Assembly (NCBI GenBank): GCA_947650365.1
Contig: OX393549.1
Location: forward strand, 23,983,347 to 24,047,346
Source of the DNA: Chamaelirium japonicum
Lineage: Eukaryota > Streptophyta > Magnoliopsida > Liliales > Melanthiaceae
Reading direction: 5' to 3'
Length of the DNA: 64,000 bases
The notes under the pieces are model-generated. The model made no database searches, was not told the DNA's origin, and saw only the letters and a list, made by a program, of their open reading frames with translations. The first letter of the stretch is position 1, and the number at the start of each line of letters is the position of its first letter. Below, piece after piece: positions 1 through 11,131 of this stretch. The translations under genes were made by a program, and so were the position numbers.

Positions 1-143
1 GTCGGAAGCATGTCGATCACAGCAGGAGAAACAGATGGTGCAGGGAAAAAACGATGTTAGGGTTTCATTCAGGGAAATCTTGAAGAACGGCAGAGCAAAA
101 AAGGGGGAAGAACAGCAGGAGGGGGGTAGGAATGAATTGAAAA
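1..143. other. U6 3' flank, no gene seen
   Basis: A purine-rich stretch lying downstream of the U6 gene on the minus strand. No reading frame or repeat that I recognise. Confidence 0.5.
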
Positions 144-193
144 AAAATTTGGACCATTTCTCGATTTGTGCGTGTCATCCTTGCGCAGGGGCC

Positions 194-225
<32 letters not shown>

Positions 226-245
226 TCGGATGTCTCCGAAGAGAC
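144..245 (-). ncRNA. U6: U6 spliceosomal snRNA gene
   Basis: U6 is the catalytic snRNA of the spliceosome and is made by RNA polymerase III in plants. Read on the minus strand, the sequence begins GTCTCTTCGGAGACATCC and runs through the invariant ACAGAG box (inside GATACAGAGAAGATTAGC) and the AGC triad. It continues through the internal stem-loop region GGCCCCTGCGCAAGG and ends GAAATGGTCCAAA followed by a T-tract that serves as the Pol III terminator. The length of about 102 nt is normal. The 5' stem differs from the usual plant form (GTCCC/GGGAC) at one pair, but both sides changed (GTCTC/GAGAC), so the stem still pairs. Together with intact promoter elements upstream, this argues for a working gene and not a pseudogene copy. 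Confidence 0.95.
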
Positions 246-267
246 AACAGCTTTCCTTCGACGCTGC

Positions 268-310
268 TATATGAGGAGAAGATTTCTTCTCCCGTGGCCG
301 ATGTGGGACT
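268..310 (-). promoter_or_regulatory. U6 promoter: USE and TATA box
   Basis: On the minus strand, positions 309 to 299 read GTCCCACATCG, a perfect plant Upstream Sequence Element (consensus RTCCCACATCG). A TATA-like ATATA lies at 272-268, about 25 nt before the U6 start. The gap between USE and TATA is about 26 nt, which is the spacing known for Pol III snRNA genes; Pol II snRNA genes have about ten more. Confidence 0.9.
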
Positions 311-686
311 AAACCATCGGAGACACTTTTGAGAACAAGCTTGCCGTGATTTACATACTTACGATTCTCAAGGGATGGCCTTTGATCAGCCCTTCGTTGT
401 GAAGAGGCGCGTGCAAGATTAAATAAGCATGGCTCACAGACGTCGATCAGCCTTTCATCCAACGGCGGTAAATGCCGTTGCACCAATGGGTTGAGTTGGG
501 TTTGGATTTTTAACGAGTATGGGTCGGGTCGGGTTCCGGGTCTCGCAAACCCGACCAATTTTGTTCGGGTATGGCTTAGGGTGTTGTGGAACCGAACTGA
601 ACCAAACCAACGACTGGATTCATATTCTACATAGGTTTTGGGTCAGGGGAGACAGGTCTGAGAGAGAGTTTCTAAAAGCCTCTACC
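311..686. other. Gene-less stretch upstream of U6
   Basis: No coding signal. Positions 505-560 hold degenerate GGGTCGGGTC/GACCCG motifs like those inside plant hAT-type MITEs, but I see no clear ends. Confidence 0.4.
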
Positions 687-1204
687 TAGGGGTGGCAATG
701 GACTCTGAAAATCCGACCCGAAACATTCGATAGGGATACATATTTTGTTCTGAAAACATTGTTTGGGTAGGGTATGAGTATAGAAACTCTACCCGGTTAA
801 ATTTTGGGTATGGGTATCTCAATACCCATATCCGAAACTCGATTGTCCCTCTAACTTATGTATACGATAATACAGTTCAACTCCAAACTTTTGGTTATAT
901 ACCCAAATTCTAACCGAACCCATATCCCTACCCAAGCTTATACTCTACTAAAATCATTGTAATAAAAAACCAAAAGAGCTTCTTAAAATTGCATTGTGAT
1001 ACCCTGATTTTTTTTCTCAAATAAGTGAATATATGGTGGAGAAAAAAGACAAAACTATACCCAATTCGTACACGAAACCGATTGGGTATGGACCCTCTTC
1101 TAACCGAATGGATATGGGTCGATTATGGACCCGACCATACTCGAATAGGTATGGGTATGGATAGGGGTAGGGTCCAACCCGAACCCAACAAATTACCACC
1201 CCTA
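687..1204. mobile_element. hAT-like MITE
   Basis: The left end reads TAGGGGTGGCAAT. The right end is its inverted counterpart, reading TAGGGGTGGTAATT on the other strand. The flanks CCTCTACC and CCTCTGCA match at 6 of 8 positions, compatible with a decayed 8-bp hAT duplication. The inside is full of GGGTATGGGTA and its complement and has no transposase frame, so it is non-autonomous. The superfamily rests on end sequence and duplication length only. Confidence 0.6.
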
Positions 1205-1363
1205 CCTCTGCAGAGTTGTTCACTTAATCATGTCCAATTGAAAATATTGTGAATGATAGTTCGAATCAATCATATTTACATTAGCACTTTCCTTTTATTT
1301 ACGTGGTGTGGATGTGAACCACATTCGTTGTTTACCCCAAAATCATACATGCATTATTGTTTA

Positions 1364-1620
1364 CTAGTACATGCACGTGCCTGTCAGCACTGCAGCGGGC
1401 CGCCTTCGGCGGCAACACATCTGTCGACACAACATCGGACCGCCTTCGACGGCAAGACACCCACCGGGCATCACCACCCCCACCCACACCGTCGTTTTCG
1501 GCAGTAACACATGCACCTAACCGCCTTCAGCAGCCACACACCCTCGGCTGACTTCAGCCCGCCTTCAGCGGCAACACATCTTAGTTATAGTGCATGCCCG
1601 TGCCCATCGGCACTTAGGCG
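1364..1620 (-). mobile_element. Helitron 3' end fragment
   Basis: On the minus strand this ends with a GTGC-TGACAG-GCAC hairpin followed closely by CTAG, the Helitron 3' signature. Inside are repeated CGCCTTCGGCGGCAACACA-type palindromic units. The same units and end occur in the opposite orientation at 47057-47385, so the two are one family. The 5' end was not found. Confidence 0.5.
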
Positions 1621-3173
1621 TGAACAGGGTTTTGTTTGGGAGGGGGGAATCTTACCGGCGCGAGAGAGGGGCATGAAGGGAGGGGATCGCAGTTTTTCGA
1701 TTTTGGGTTGGGACGTGAACATGTTTTTTTTTTGAGATGAGCTGGGTTTTTAAAAAAAATTGCATTACTGATTCTCTATGTGTCTTTGTTAGGCTTTGTC
1801 AACATGTTCATTTTGTCTAGTCAGCATGTGCGTTTTTGTCTAGTCAGCGTTTCATTTTGTCTAGTCAGCACAATACCGTCGTGCCATGTTATATAGACTT
1901 CAAAAAGAATTCCGCATTAACATTTTAGTACCTATGTATGTTGCAAACTTGATCCGAACACGAAATAGATACCGGACCTACTATGTATGTGCCAAATCGA
2001 GGCTCAAACCGAACCAACCCGGCTATAATCCAAGTTGGTTTGGTTTGGGTTAATATAGAGGACATGTTGGGTTAAAATGATAGAACCGACCCTATCGGGC
2101 TATTTTGGTGAGGTGTGAGCTTATTTGAGACTTCATGATCATCCTACAGGCTTCATAATTTGTTGAAAATTGATGGGTGTGTTATCTAGGGTAAGATGAT
2201 TATCCTTTTCAAATTTTAACAAATTCTAAACCTTTTAATAACATCAAACATGCTAAGAAAAATTAATGATTACTATGGACGGACCGGGACGGTTGATAAA
2301 ACTTCTACCGTTTGATAACCCTAGAAGTTTTTTAATGATCAATGTGTGTTCCCGAAGGGATTCGTCCGACCCCGAAATGGGTCCATTGCCGAATGGCTAT
2401 GGACACCCGCTGTAGTATTAAAAAAAATATAGGGTTGCAACTGCATGATAGTTACAACTTACGCTCATCCAACTTTTTCAAATATACGAGTTGGAAATCA
2501 AATTACATGAGTTGCAACTTCACCGAGCAGTTGCAAGTTTGCAACTCCTCCCAAGTCCCAACCAAACATAGCTTGAGATGGGTTGGTGAAACACGGGGCT
2601 ATAAGCCCTGCATATGCAGGATCAAGGGGCGGCAGCGGCGAAGCACAACCGCCAGAAGGGCAGCGCTGAATAGAGCCACGGCAGAGGAGCACAGAACGGA
2701 GGTATCAGGCAGCGGGGGCTGCTAGTGGTCGAAGCATAGAGCCGCTCAGAACCGAGGCAGACGTAAACCGATCAACAATTCGCTGTTAACAATGTGAAAT
2801 CATAGGAAACAAAGGATGAAAGAAAAGGAAAAAAACAACCATTCGCTCTTTTTCATCGTGGGATTTAACCCATATCTCAAAGACCATTTGGGAAATAACG
2901 CAAACACATGGCGTGCTCATCGGTAATCCTTAGCGAGCACAGCTTTAGGAGCAACAGAGGCTCTCAAGGCAGCACCAGGTGCAATCGTAGCAGCAAGAAC
3001 AACTGCAAAGGAGATCAGACGGTGATCAAAGAAAGTATTTGATTCAACACGAAGAGGGGAGAAAGATAAAAGAGATCAAGAGCTGTGTACAAAGAGGGAT
3101 GCTTGCCATGCATCGATGATCGCATCCTGTGTGTCATCTGTACTTGACATTTCTTGACAAGGTGGTGGCTCCA

Positions 3174-3176
<3 letters not shown>
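1621..3176. other. Gene-less stretch
   Basis: No supported gene. At 1812-1870 there is a short threefold tandem repeat built on TTTTGTCTAGTCAGC. The rest is AT-rich sequence with degenerate GACCC/GGGTC motifs around 1990-2110. Confidence 0.4.
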
Positions 3177-3219
<43 letters not shown>

Positions 3220-3234
3220 ACACACACACACACA
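3177..3234. repeat. (CT)n(CA)n microsatellite
   Basis: About 38 nt of CT repeat followed directly by about 20 nt of CA repeat. Confidence 0.9.
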
Positions 3235-3750
3235 AAATGGGAGGAAGGAAAAAAAAAAAAACAAGAGATCACATGGGATAGTTTGTGACTTCGTGGAGAA
3301 GGTTCATATTTCCAGTTTTGATTTCATCCAAATATGGAACAATAAACTTCTGAGTGACATATGGTTGATCTGGATTACTATATTAAGCTAAAAATAAGCA
3401 TAAAATTATTTTAAAAAACTATAATTAATCACATGCACTGCACGAACTGCAATGATGCTGCTAGATGCATTGAATCTCACTCCACATCATGGCTATAGAT
3501 GGTAGCGATGCGATTTAAAATCAAAAAATGCGATACACCGCTATGTATGGTGTAGTTTTTGTTTATCCAAATATAAAATTATTGTGGGTGCAAAATATTG
3601 CTAATGTCCGATAATGAGATCCGCAGTCCAGTTTGGAGTTCATGAAGATGACAGTAGGACCCGCAGTTCTACCTCAGATCCACAGAGAATGGTAGCTATT
3701 GACTAAGCATCCACATAATTGCCGCCCTATTTTGATTCTTGCTCCTTAGT

Positions 3751-4107
3751 CTTAGGAGGCGTGTCACCTCCACTTCCACATGGGATTTTTGCAGACACCA
3801 CCCTAATAAATATTGATATTAAAAGTAGCATCTTTATTTTTTAAATTTTACAAATAACTCCCTTATATGTTTTAATTTTTACAAAAGCACATATATGCAC
3901 AACTTTATGATCATTTTACCCTTTGCTAGTGTCGGTGCTTGTGCACGTCACCGTCGTTGGTGGGTGGAGAAAGAGAGAGAATGAGAATGAGGATGACGAG
4001 GAGAAGGAAGGACAAGGGCGACGACATGCCCAAAGACAAAGTAGTCCAAGGATAAAATGGTCAAAAAATAGTTATAATGTTTTCTTTGCAAAAATCAAAA
4101 TATGCGA
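3751..4107. mobile_element. Dispersed ~350-bp repeat, copy 1
   Basis: Clearly homologous along its full length to 33960-34303. It has an internal inverted pair (TGATCATTTTACCC near 3910 and its complement near 4045) and subterminal ATTTTTGCA / TGCAAAAAT motifs, so it is probably a non-autonomous DNA element. No coding frame is shared between the copies. The superfamily is not assigned. Confidence 0.5.
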
Positions 4108-4370
4108 CAGGCTAGCCAATCAAAATTGTGCACGCAGAGGCAGGAGAATATTAGGACTGTCAATTGGGTTGGGCTAGCCCGATACCCGCCCGTCCGACCC
4201 GAAAAAATGTGGGCTGAGCCTTATATGGGTTTGGTCTGGGCCGAGTTCGGACATAATTTTATACCCGAAAATTAATTCGGGCCAGGCTTGGGCTAGGTTC
4301 AGCCCAGCCCATATTCAACCCGAACCCGAATGCTTATATTCAATTTAAAAACCCATGAAGCATTGAATCC

Positions 4371-6162
4371 TGTATGAGCAAATATTTGATTTTTCACTCA
4401 AGTACAAATTTCAAAGGACTCGCTTCGAGGGAGCGGAGTACAAAATGTATATCAGGAGATTGCGGGGAAATCCGTCTTTGATCCTTTGATACTCGATTTC
4501 GAAGTACAAAGATTACAACAAGTGAAAAAATGAAAAGAGAAGAGCGTTGCGGTGCTTGATCCTTCCGGGCTTTGCGCGTGATCGGCTAGGGGCTTTGCTT
4601 TACTCTTCTTCTCCTAGAATCTTCACTTGTTCTTCGCTTGTTCTTCGACTTGCTTTGGACTTGAATCTTCAATTTTCCATCTTCGATCTTCGGTCTTCGA
4701 TTTTCTTTGGTTTGCTTCGATCTTTGATCCTTCTTCTCCGGGATTTATTGGAGCTTTGAAGTATCTTCAATCGGGAGCTTTGTAGGTTCTTGTTGATATG
4801 GCCAAAGATCCTTTCTTCTCTTCTTGTCCCTTCTTTTACAAGGATCGAAGTAGTTATTGTAGAGAATAACTACTTCGGGTGGTTGAAGCAACCTCCTGGT
4901 GGTTTCTATAACTTCTCTTGGATGGTTAGAGAAACTTCCAGGTGGTTTACATAACTCTTTGATGATTAGGATCATATTCAAGTGGTTTTGTAACTTCCAC
5001 TGGTAGTTTAATCCTTTTGAGTTTGAGTGAACCGGTCTGATTAAAACGACTTATGGTTCGGGTCTTAAAATCCGAGTCGACTTACTGCGACTCAGATTTT
5101 AACAAAGTTAACTCTTGATCTGGTCCTTTCTGACTTGGTGGATTCAACGAGTTTGTCGAATCTAGCGTAAGCTTAGTTGTAGAAGCTTAAGCTTGACTAT
5201 TCTTCGACCTTGTATATCGGCTTGTCGAAGGATGCTCATCTCTAAGTATCATTCTATTGACTTAGATATAGCCTTTGAACGATAGGGATATAGTACTTTC
5301 CTTACTCTCAGACTTGGTCAAATTTCAGAGCGTAAGGAAGCAAGAAAAATTTCCCTGGTCATCAGGGAAATAAAGTCTTCCAGACTTAGCCAAATTTCTG
5401 AGTGTTGGCAAAAATTTCCCTGGTCATCAGGGAAATAAAGTATAAGGAAGCAAAATTTCCCTGGTCATCAGGGAAATAAAGTCTTCAAGACTTAACCAAA
5501 TTTCTGAGTGTAGAGAAAAATTTCCCTGGTCATCAGGGAAATAAAGTCTTCCAGACTTAGCCAAATTTTCGAGTGTAGAGGAAAATTTCCCTGGTCATCA
5601 GGGAAATAAAGTATAAGGAAGCAAAATTTCCCTAGTCATCAGGAAAATAAAGTCTTCCAGACTTAGCCAAATTTCTGAGTGTAGAGAAAAATTTCCCTGG
5701 TCATCAGGGAAATAAAGTCTTCTAGACTTAGCCAAATTTCTGAGTGTAGAGCAAAATTTCCTTGGTCATCAGGGAAATAAAGTATAAGGAAGCAAAATTT
5801 CCCTGGTCATCAGGGAAATAAAGTCTTCCAGACTTAGCCAAATTTCCGAGTGTAGAGAAAAATTTCCCTGGTCATCAGGGAAATGAAGTATAAGGAAGCA
5901 AAATTTCCCTGGTCATCAGGGAAATGAAGTCTTCCAGACTTAGCCAAATTTTTGAGTGTAGAGGAAAATTTCCCTGGTCATCAGGGAAATAAAGTATAAG
6001 GAAGCAAAATTTCCCTGGTCATCAGGGAAATAAAGTCTTCCAGACTTAACCAAATTTCAGAATGTAGGAAGCAAAATTTCCCTGGTCATCAGGGAAATAA
6101 AGTCTTCTAGACTTAGCCAAATTTTTGATTTTTCGGCTTTAGGCAATATTTCAATGTCTACA
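4371..6162 (-). repeat. 3' LTR of the Tat/Ogre-like element
   Basis: 1,792 bp, highly similar to 28486-30409 (1,924 bp). Positions 4380-5340 are unique LTR sequence; 5340-6120 is a tandem array of hairpin-containing units. The length difference comes from two or so fewer array units here. Short open frames inside the LTR occur in both copies and are not genes. Confidence 0.93.
5340..6120. repeat. Tandem hairpin array in the 3' LTR
   Basis: About 14 copies of TTTCCCTGGTCATCAGGGAA, an inverted repeat with TTTCCCTG / CAGGGAAA arms and a 5-nt loop. Two spacer types separate them: a long one containing AGTCTTCCAGACTTAGCC and TGAGTGTAGAG, and a short one with AGTATAAGGAAGCAAAA. The alternation gives a higher-order period of roughly 100-110 bp. 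Confidence 0.9.
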
Positions 6163-6177
6163 AATTGCCCCCTCAAG
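6163..6177 (-). promoter_or_regulatory. Polypurine tract of the Tat/Ogre-like element
   Basis: On the minus strand TTGAGGGGGCAATT sits directly before the 3' LTR start TGTAGACATT. This is the expected position and composition for the plus-strand primer. Confidence 0.7.
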
Positions 6178-6237
6178 GGTTGACGTTTCAAGCGAAAAGC
6201 GAAAAAGGTCAATCTTTGATTTTTTTTTTTTTTTTTA

Positions 6238-6388
6238 GGATGGCGGTACAGCTCGTCCTTTGACCCCCCTTTGTCTATAAAAAGGGGTCTCCTCTCATTT
6301 TCTAATTTATTTTTCGGTATTTCTTTGGAGCTAGGTCTAAAAACCCTATTTGAAGGTTTTTGCAAAAACCATCTTGCAAACTTGATTC
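6238..6388 (+). promoter_or_regulatory. TATA promoter of the antisense gene, copy 1
   Basis: A 150-bp block that recurs at 6958-7109. It has TATAAAAA at 6276-6283 preceded by a GACCCCCC tract and followed by a leader with GGTATTTCTTTGGAGC. It points toward the antisense plant-mobile-domain gene on the plus strand, which lay directly downstream before the nested insertion. A possible leader-intron donor (CAAG|GTAATC) follows at about 6419. Promoter function is inferred from the motif and position. Confidence 0.55.
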
Positions 6389-6524
6389 CTTCGGCAAGAA
6401 GACAATCAAATCCATTCAAGGTAATCATAATCTTGATCTTTTCCTTTGCTTTGCTTGCTCTTTGATCTTCGTTTCTCCTTTTGCAATGATCTTTGTGAGC
6501 CCCCTTTTTTTTAAAAAAAAAAAA

Positions 6525-6845
6525 CGAAACCCTAGTTCAAGGTTTTGCAAGAATGATCTTTGATCTCCTCTTTTACCTTTTTGAATTTTTGATCTTCTTG
6601 CATCTCTTGAATGATATTTGATCCTTGGATCTTCTTTCATGTTTCTAGATGATCTTTGACTATCTATCTGCTTGAATCGGCTAGGTTTGTAGAAACCTTA
6701 GTTCAAGGTTTTGTAAGAACGATTTTTTTTCTCTCATTTTTACCTTTTCTTAAATTTTTTTTTTTTTTGATCTTCTCGCATATCTCTTGCATGATGTTTG
6801 ATTCTTGGATTTTTTTTCATACTTCTAGATAATCTTTGACCATTT
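6525..6845 (+). repeat. Duplicated T-rich leader segment
   Basis: About 150 bp starting GTTCAAGGTTTTGCAAGAA (6534) recurs, diverged, from 6698 (GTTCAAGGTTTTGTAAGAA). This is a tandem duplication inside the presumed leader/intron of the antisense gene. It is followed at 6893-6950 by three GGGCCGGCC motifs. Confidence 0.65.
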
Positions 6846-6957
6846 TTCTACCTGAATTGGTCGGGTTTGACCAGGTCAATTTTTTTTTTTTTTGCCAGGG
6901 CCGGCCAGGTTTGACCAGGGCCGGCCAGAAACCTCCAGGGCCGGCCATTTTTTTTTT

Positions 6958-7109
6958 TAGGACGGCGGTACAGCTCGTCCTTTGACCCCCCCTTTGCCTA
7001 TAAAAAGGGGGTCTCCTCTCCTTTTCTAACTTATTTTTCGGTATTTCTTTGGAGCTAGGTCTAAAAACCCTATTTGAAGGTTTTTGTAAAAACCATCTTG
7101 CAAACTTGA
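6958..7109 (+). promoter_or_regulatory. TATA promoter of the antisense gene, copy 2
   Basis: Near-identical to 6238-6388 up to TTGCAAACTTGA, with TATAAAAA at 6999-7006. The homology stops exactly where the nested retrotransposon begins at about 7110, so this copy's leader has been cut from its gene. Confidence 0.55.
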
Positions 7110-7110
7110 A

Positions 7111-7300
7111 TGTCGGTTATTACATCCTACCCACCTTAATAGAATTTTCGTCCCGAAAATTTAATTACTAAATTGAGGGTACAATTCTACCAATCCTACC
7201 ACCAAAGTAATGAAAGCCCATCCACAACTGGTACCATAATCGTTCTAATACTGCCCTCGAGAAGGTCAATCAATACATCAATCATACCAAAAAGAAAAAA
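7111..7300 (-). repeat. Inverted copy of the element's 3' internal end
   Basis: The reverse complement of 7122-7300 matches 14515-14687, including the conserved TTTTCGGGACGAAAATT segment and AAGGTG-GTAGGATGTAAT at the LTR junction. Only about 14 nt of a minus-strand LTR remain at 7111-7124, beginning TGTC and ending TTACA. It is either the trace of an oppositely oriented sister insertion or an inversion. Confidence 0.8.
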
Positions 7301-7599
7301 CCCAGTTATTATAATATTATTTTAATATATTTGGTCGGGATGATGTTTGGTTGTGCTCGAGCGGGACCAGGTAGTGGGTCCCGAGTACGGGTCGCGAGGT
7401 TACATTGGAGGTGTAGTCACACCAGCAGGTGTGCACGTGTATCGAGGCATGGCTCGAACGCTAATTTTTTTAGTAAATAAATAGATTTTATGGCATGTCT
7501 GCGGACCCGGCGAGGTTCGAACGACGACGCGTCCCGGCGTGACCCGACTCAAGGGTGAGTCATGCTCGACGCAAGTCGAGTGCGAGTCGCCTCGAACAT

Positions 7600-7760
7600 T
7601 TAAAAAAAAAAAAAACTAATTAAAACTTAAAAAAAAAAAAAAAACCCAAACCCATCCACTAAACCCACTACCCCACCCTAACCCACTACCCGAGCCCAAC
7701 CCAACCCAACCCCCAAACCCACCAGCCCCTATTCCGCTCTCTCTCCCCTCCCATCTCTTT

Positions 7761-7820
<60 letters not shown>

Positions 7821-10800
7821 CCTCCCTCTCTCGGATCTCTCTCAACCACTCACCCGAGCTCTCCCCTCTCTTTCGGATCCTCTCTCTCGCTCTTGGATCG
7901 CAGCTCCCCCCTCTCATCCGACCCTCTCTCTCTCTCTCTCTTGAACCCAAACCCGACTCGATTCGATCGCCGCCCTACCCAATCCCGTCGCCCCTCTCCC
8001 ATCACCTCACCTCACCGCCCATCCCCTGCTCTCCCCCTCTACCCTAAGTCGCTGTCCCCTCTACCCTAGCCGATGCCCCCACTACCCTAGCCGCCGCCCT
8101 CCCCCCTACCCTATCAGCCGACCCCCTTTTCCCCTTTTAAAACCCGGACCCGACCCCTTACCCCTCCGACCCCTCTCTTCCTCTCCAATCTATCTCCATT
8201 TCTCTCCCTCCTTGATTTCCTCTCTCTCCTCCCTCTCGGTGGCTGCGCGCGGTGGTGGCCGGAGTGGAGGCCACCGGCCGGAGAAGGAGCTGCCGGAGCG
8301 AGGCACTGCTGCCGGAGCCAACGACTCCCATGCACTAGGTCGGCCGTCTCCCCTCTTCCCCTGTTTTTCGTTTTTTTTTTCTTCTTCCCTGTTGTATTGT
8401 TGAGACCAGCCCAACCCCTTTCTTCGCGGTTGCTTTCGAGCCGGTCGTTGCCGCCGGCGAGGCCCGACCGCGCTAGGACAGACCCCCACCTGCGACTAAT
8501 CGTAGTTGATGCGTATTCCACCCTTGGTGTTGGCCGACCCTCTGGTTTCATTATTTTTTTTTACGGTTGCAGTCGGCTCTTGACCAATGACGGGCTCGCC
8601 TGACATCCGACCACCACCCACTGCCACCTTGCCATGTCAAGGACTAGACCCCAACCCCTGGTATTGTTGCCTAAGGCAGACCCCATCTATCTATCTGATT
8701 TGGTGTTAACGACCCCCTGTCGTGCCTGATCCCGACCCTCGATCCATTCTTACGATTGCATTGCAACCTTTGACAATTGCTTGATTTCAAATCGTCGGAG
8801 CCATTGAACCCTATACTATGTTGTTTGGATCATGAATTTTTATGCCCATCGTTGGTTGATGATACCCCGCTGTTGCATTATTTTTATGTGTCATGCAAGT
8901 CATGCACGACGATGGACCACCAACGGCCCACGTGCCAAACCTTGCTAATCCCGGGATCCGATTGGGTTAGGCGTCATAACTGTCGTCAATCCGAGCTCAG
9001 GCTCGTGCGACTCGTTTTAATTAGAGTAACAGCCGTAGTAGTCAAACCCTAGTAGGAGGACATCTTGGGCGAACGACGAATCGGACCTTCGACCTCGCCT
9101 AGACCTAAGCCAAGATGGTACCATTGGTTGTATCATTTTGCGTGCCGGTAGATCGAGTCCGATGATACCTAAAATTCTCGACTCGGCCAACTCGGGCCTA
9201 AACCCGTATTACTTGATAACAAGCAATGACCTTAGGCCGGTGTGTGTGTTTGACAGTTCGGAGCTGTGTTGGCCCAGACGGAGACGGAGACGGAGCGGAG
9301 GTCGCATCGTAGAAGCTCGTGTTCGACAACCAGGTGACATCTACTACCTTTGCGTGGTCTTTAATAGTGGGAAATGAGAATGACTAAAGGTAGGTATCCA
9401 TAACGATGCATGCGGGTCCCGCCGGACATCGCCGTATGTGGTCGAATGGACCCCGCCTTGCATGCGGAGTCGCGAGTCCGGCGACGCATGCTTAAGAATA
9501 TTAGTAATTAAATAATAAATCTTTATGCTGATTGCTTGGACACCGTAAGTAGGAATTCCCTTAAGTTTTGCTAATTAATACTTAAATAATAATTATCGGG
9601 CCCCACCCTCCTGAGGGGAGTGTGGAGACCCGGGCACACGGGAATACGGGCGAGAGTAACTGTGATGCATGGGTTGTGAGTGCGGTACGAATCCCGGGGT
9701 AAAATGTCAAAGCTATTTTATTATTATAATAATCTATCATGTGGAAAGATTTGGATCTCGTGCGCGCAAGGGACGTGAACCACCCTGCACGCACAGCCGA
9801 AGACCAGTAGGCTAGGGGGTCACGGGCAAGGGTTGTGGTAAAGCCAATAGGAGTAGCCCTTTAGTAGGGATTGGCCTAGCAACTCTGTCCCGGGGTGATT
9901 GAAGCCCCCAAAGTAACGCAAGTGGAGCGGTAGAGCTCCACCGTGAAAGATGGAAAATATCTTATAATTATCTGGATGATTTGTGCATGGTGGATGCACG
10001 GCGGGAGAATTGACCCTCTACATCGATATAGAAGGCCCGGTAGTAATGCCCGACCGAGGACAGGATGAACAAATTATCCGGTGCTCACTTTAGGAGATAT
10101 GATTTATATTGGAATTCATAATTAAGCACTGCATGTAGTATATTTAACGGATTGTATGGTAGATAACCTAGTGACAGTAGGAATTGCATGTGAACATAGA
10201 TTATTGATAGGCTTAGGTTAACCTTCTGTAAACTTTGAACTGCTTCTGTAATTTAATTCAATTAAATATGTCGTCTCATATTATTAAAGACTATAGGATG
10301 TCACTAGCCATTAATTTGGCTAATCTCCCAATTTCCCATTGGGGGCTACTCTTTCCCACGAGTAGACTCTCCTGCAGGTCCAGAGGTTCGGGAGTAGCAG
10401 TGGGAGGCCGGAGGCAGTTTTAGGGTTTCAGTAGTATTTTATTTTGGTATGTAGTTTGTGGTAATGTAATGGGTGGATATTGTATAAGAATCAGTTAGTC
10501 TAAGATTAGTTAATTGTAAGAAGCATTGATACAGCTGGAGGTATTTTGGGTAGGCCTCTCCTTAAGGCCACAAGCCTAGGATAGTTTACAGTGAAAATAT
10601 AAGTATCTAAATGGCCTAATTGACTAGCCCTGTAGATAGGACCCCTAGACCAGTGTGCTGAGTGTCAGGGAGAGGGTGAGATTCCTAGCTCGCCGTCGGA
10701 GGCTTGAGCCTCGTGCTCCCTTAGAGGGATTCCTGTCAGCATGTGATGGCGCCAACAGGCCACACATGCTGAGAGGATAACTCGGTTGAAGGTCGAGCGT

Positions 10801-11030
10801 GATCATCTCTCTGTTGACAAAAATTTTATCTCTCTTTTAAAATAAAAATGTTTTCATAAAAACCAAGTTTTAAAATATTCCTTGTTTCTCCCTCTTTCTT
10901 CTTCAATTATGAGAGAGTCACAGCCCTGTGAGAAACCCTAATTGGCATGGTTAGTCGACCAAACCCTAAATCCCATGGTTTTTCTCATTTCACACCCCAG
11001 GGATCGGTTCCAGATTTCTGGGGCGTGACA
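7600..11030 (+). repeat. 5' LTR of the TR-GAG element
   Basis: Homologous to 14750-18225 and ends GGGGCGTGACA. The outer part is CT-rich with a (CT)n tract at about 7764-7818 and a GC-rich stretch. Positions from about 9100 to 11030 match the 3' LTR closely, while 8160-9060 match poorly. The true left border could not be fixed because the 3' LTR start TGTAATGACCAG is not found upstream. Short frames inside have no coding support. Confidence 0.75.
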
Positions 11031-11032
11031 GC

Positions 11033-11044
11033 TGGTATCAGAGC
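11033..11044 (+). promoter_or_regulatory. Primer-binding site (initiator tRNA-Met type)
   Basis: TGGTATCAGAGC starts two nucleotides after the LTR end. It is complementary to the 3' end of plant initiator tRNA-Met. Confidence 0.9.
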
Positions 11045-11131
11045 TTAGGGATATGATTCTAGGGATTAGGATTATAGAAGTTGAAGTTTAGGTCTTGGAG
11101 TCATAATTTTCTAATATGAGTTGTATTGTAG

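Noticed and set aside
2917-3002. A possible last exon on the minus strand after a CTTTGCAG acceptor (28 codons, ending KDYR)
   Set aside because: Too short, with no upstream exon or recognised protein. Could easily be chance.
4547-4759. A frame repeated at 28662-28874
   Set aside because: It lies in the LTR pair of the Tat/Ogre-like element. The repetition is due to the LTRs and there is no domain.
5340-6120. CRISPR-like array (short palindromic repeats with spacers)
   Set aside because: The spacers are themselves repeated (two types), the array lies within an LTR pair of a plant retrotransposon, and there are no cas genes.
7616-8603. Overlapping Arg/Glu-rich or Ser-rich frames in the TR-GAG 5' LTR
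   Set aside because: They result from CT/GA microsatellite and GC bias in an LTR.
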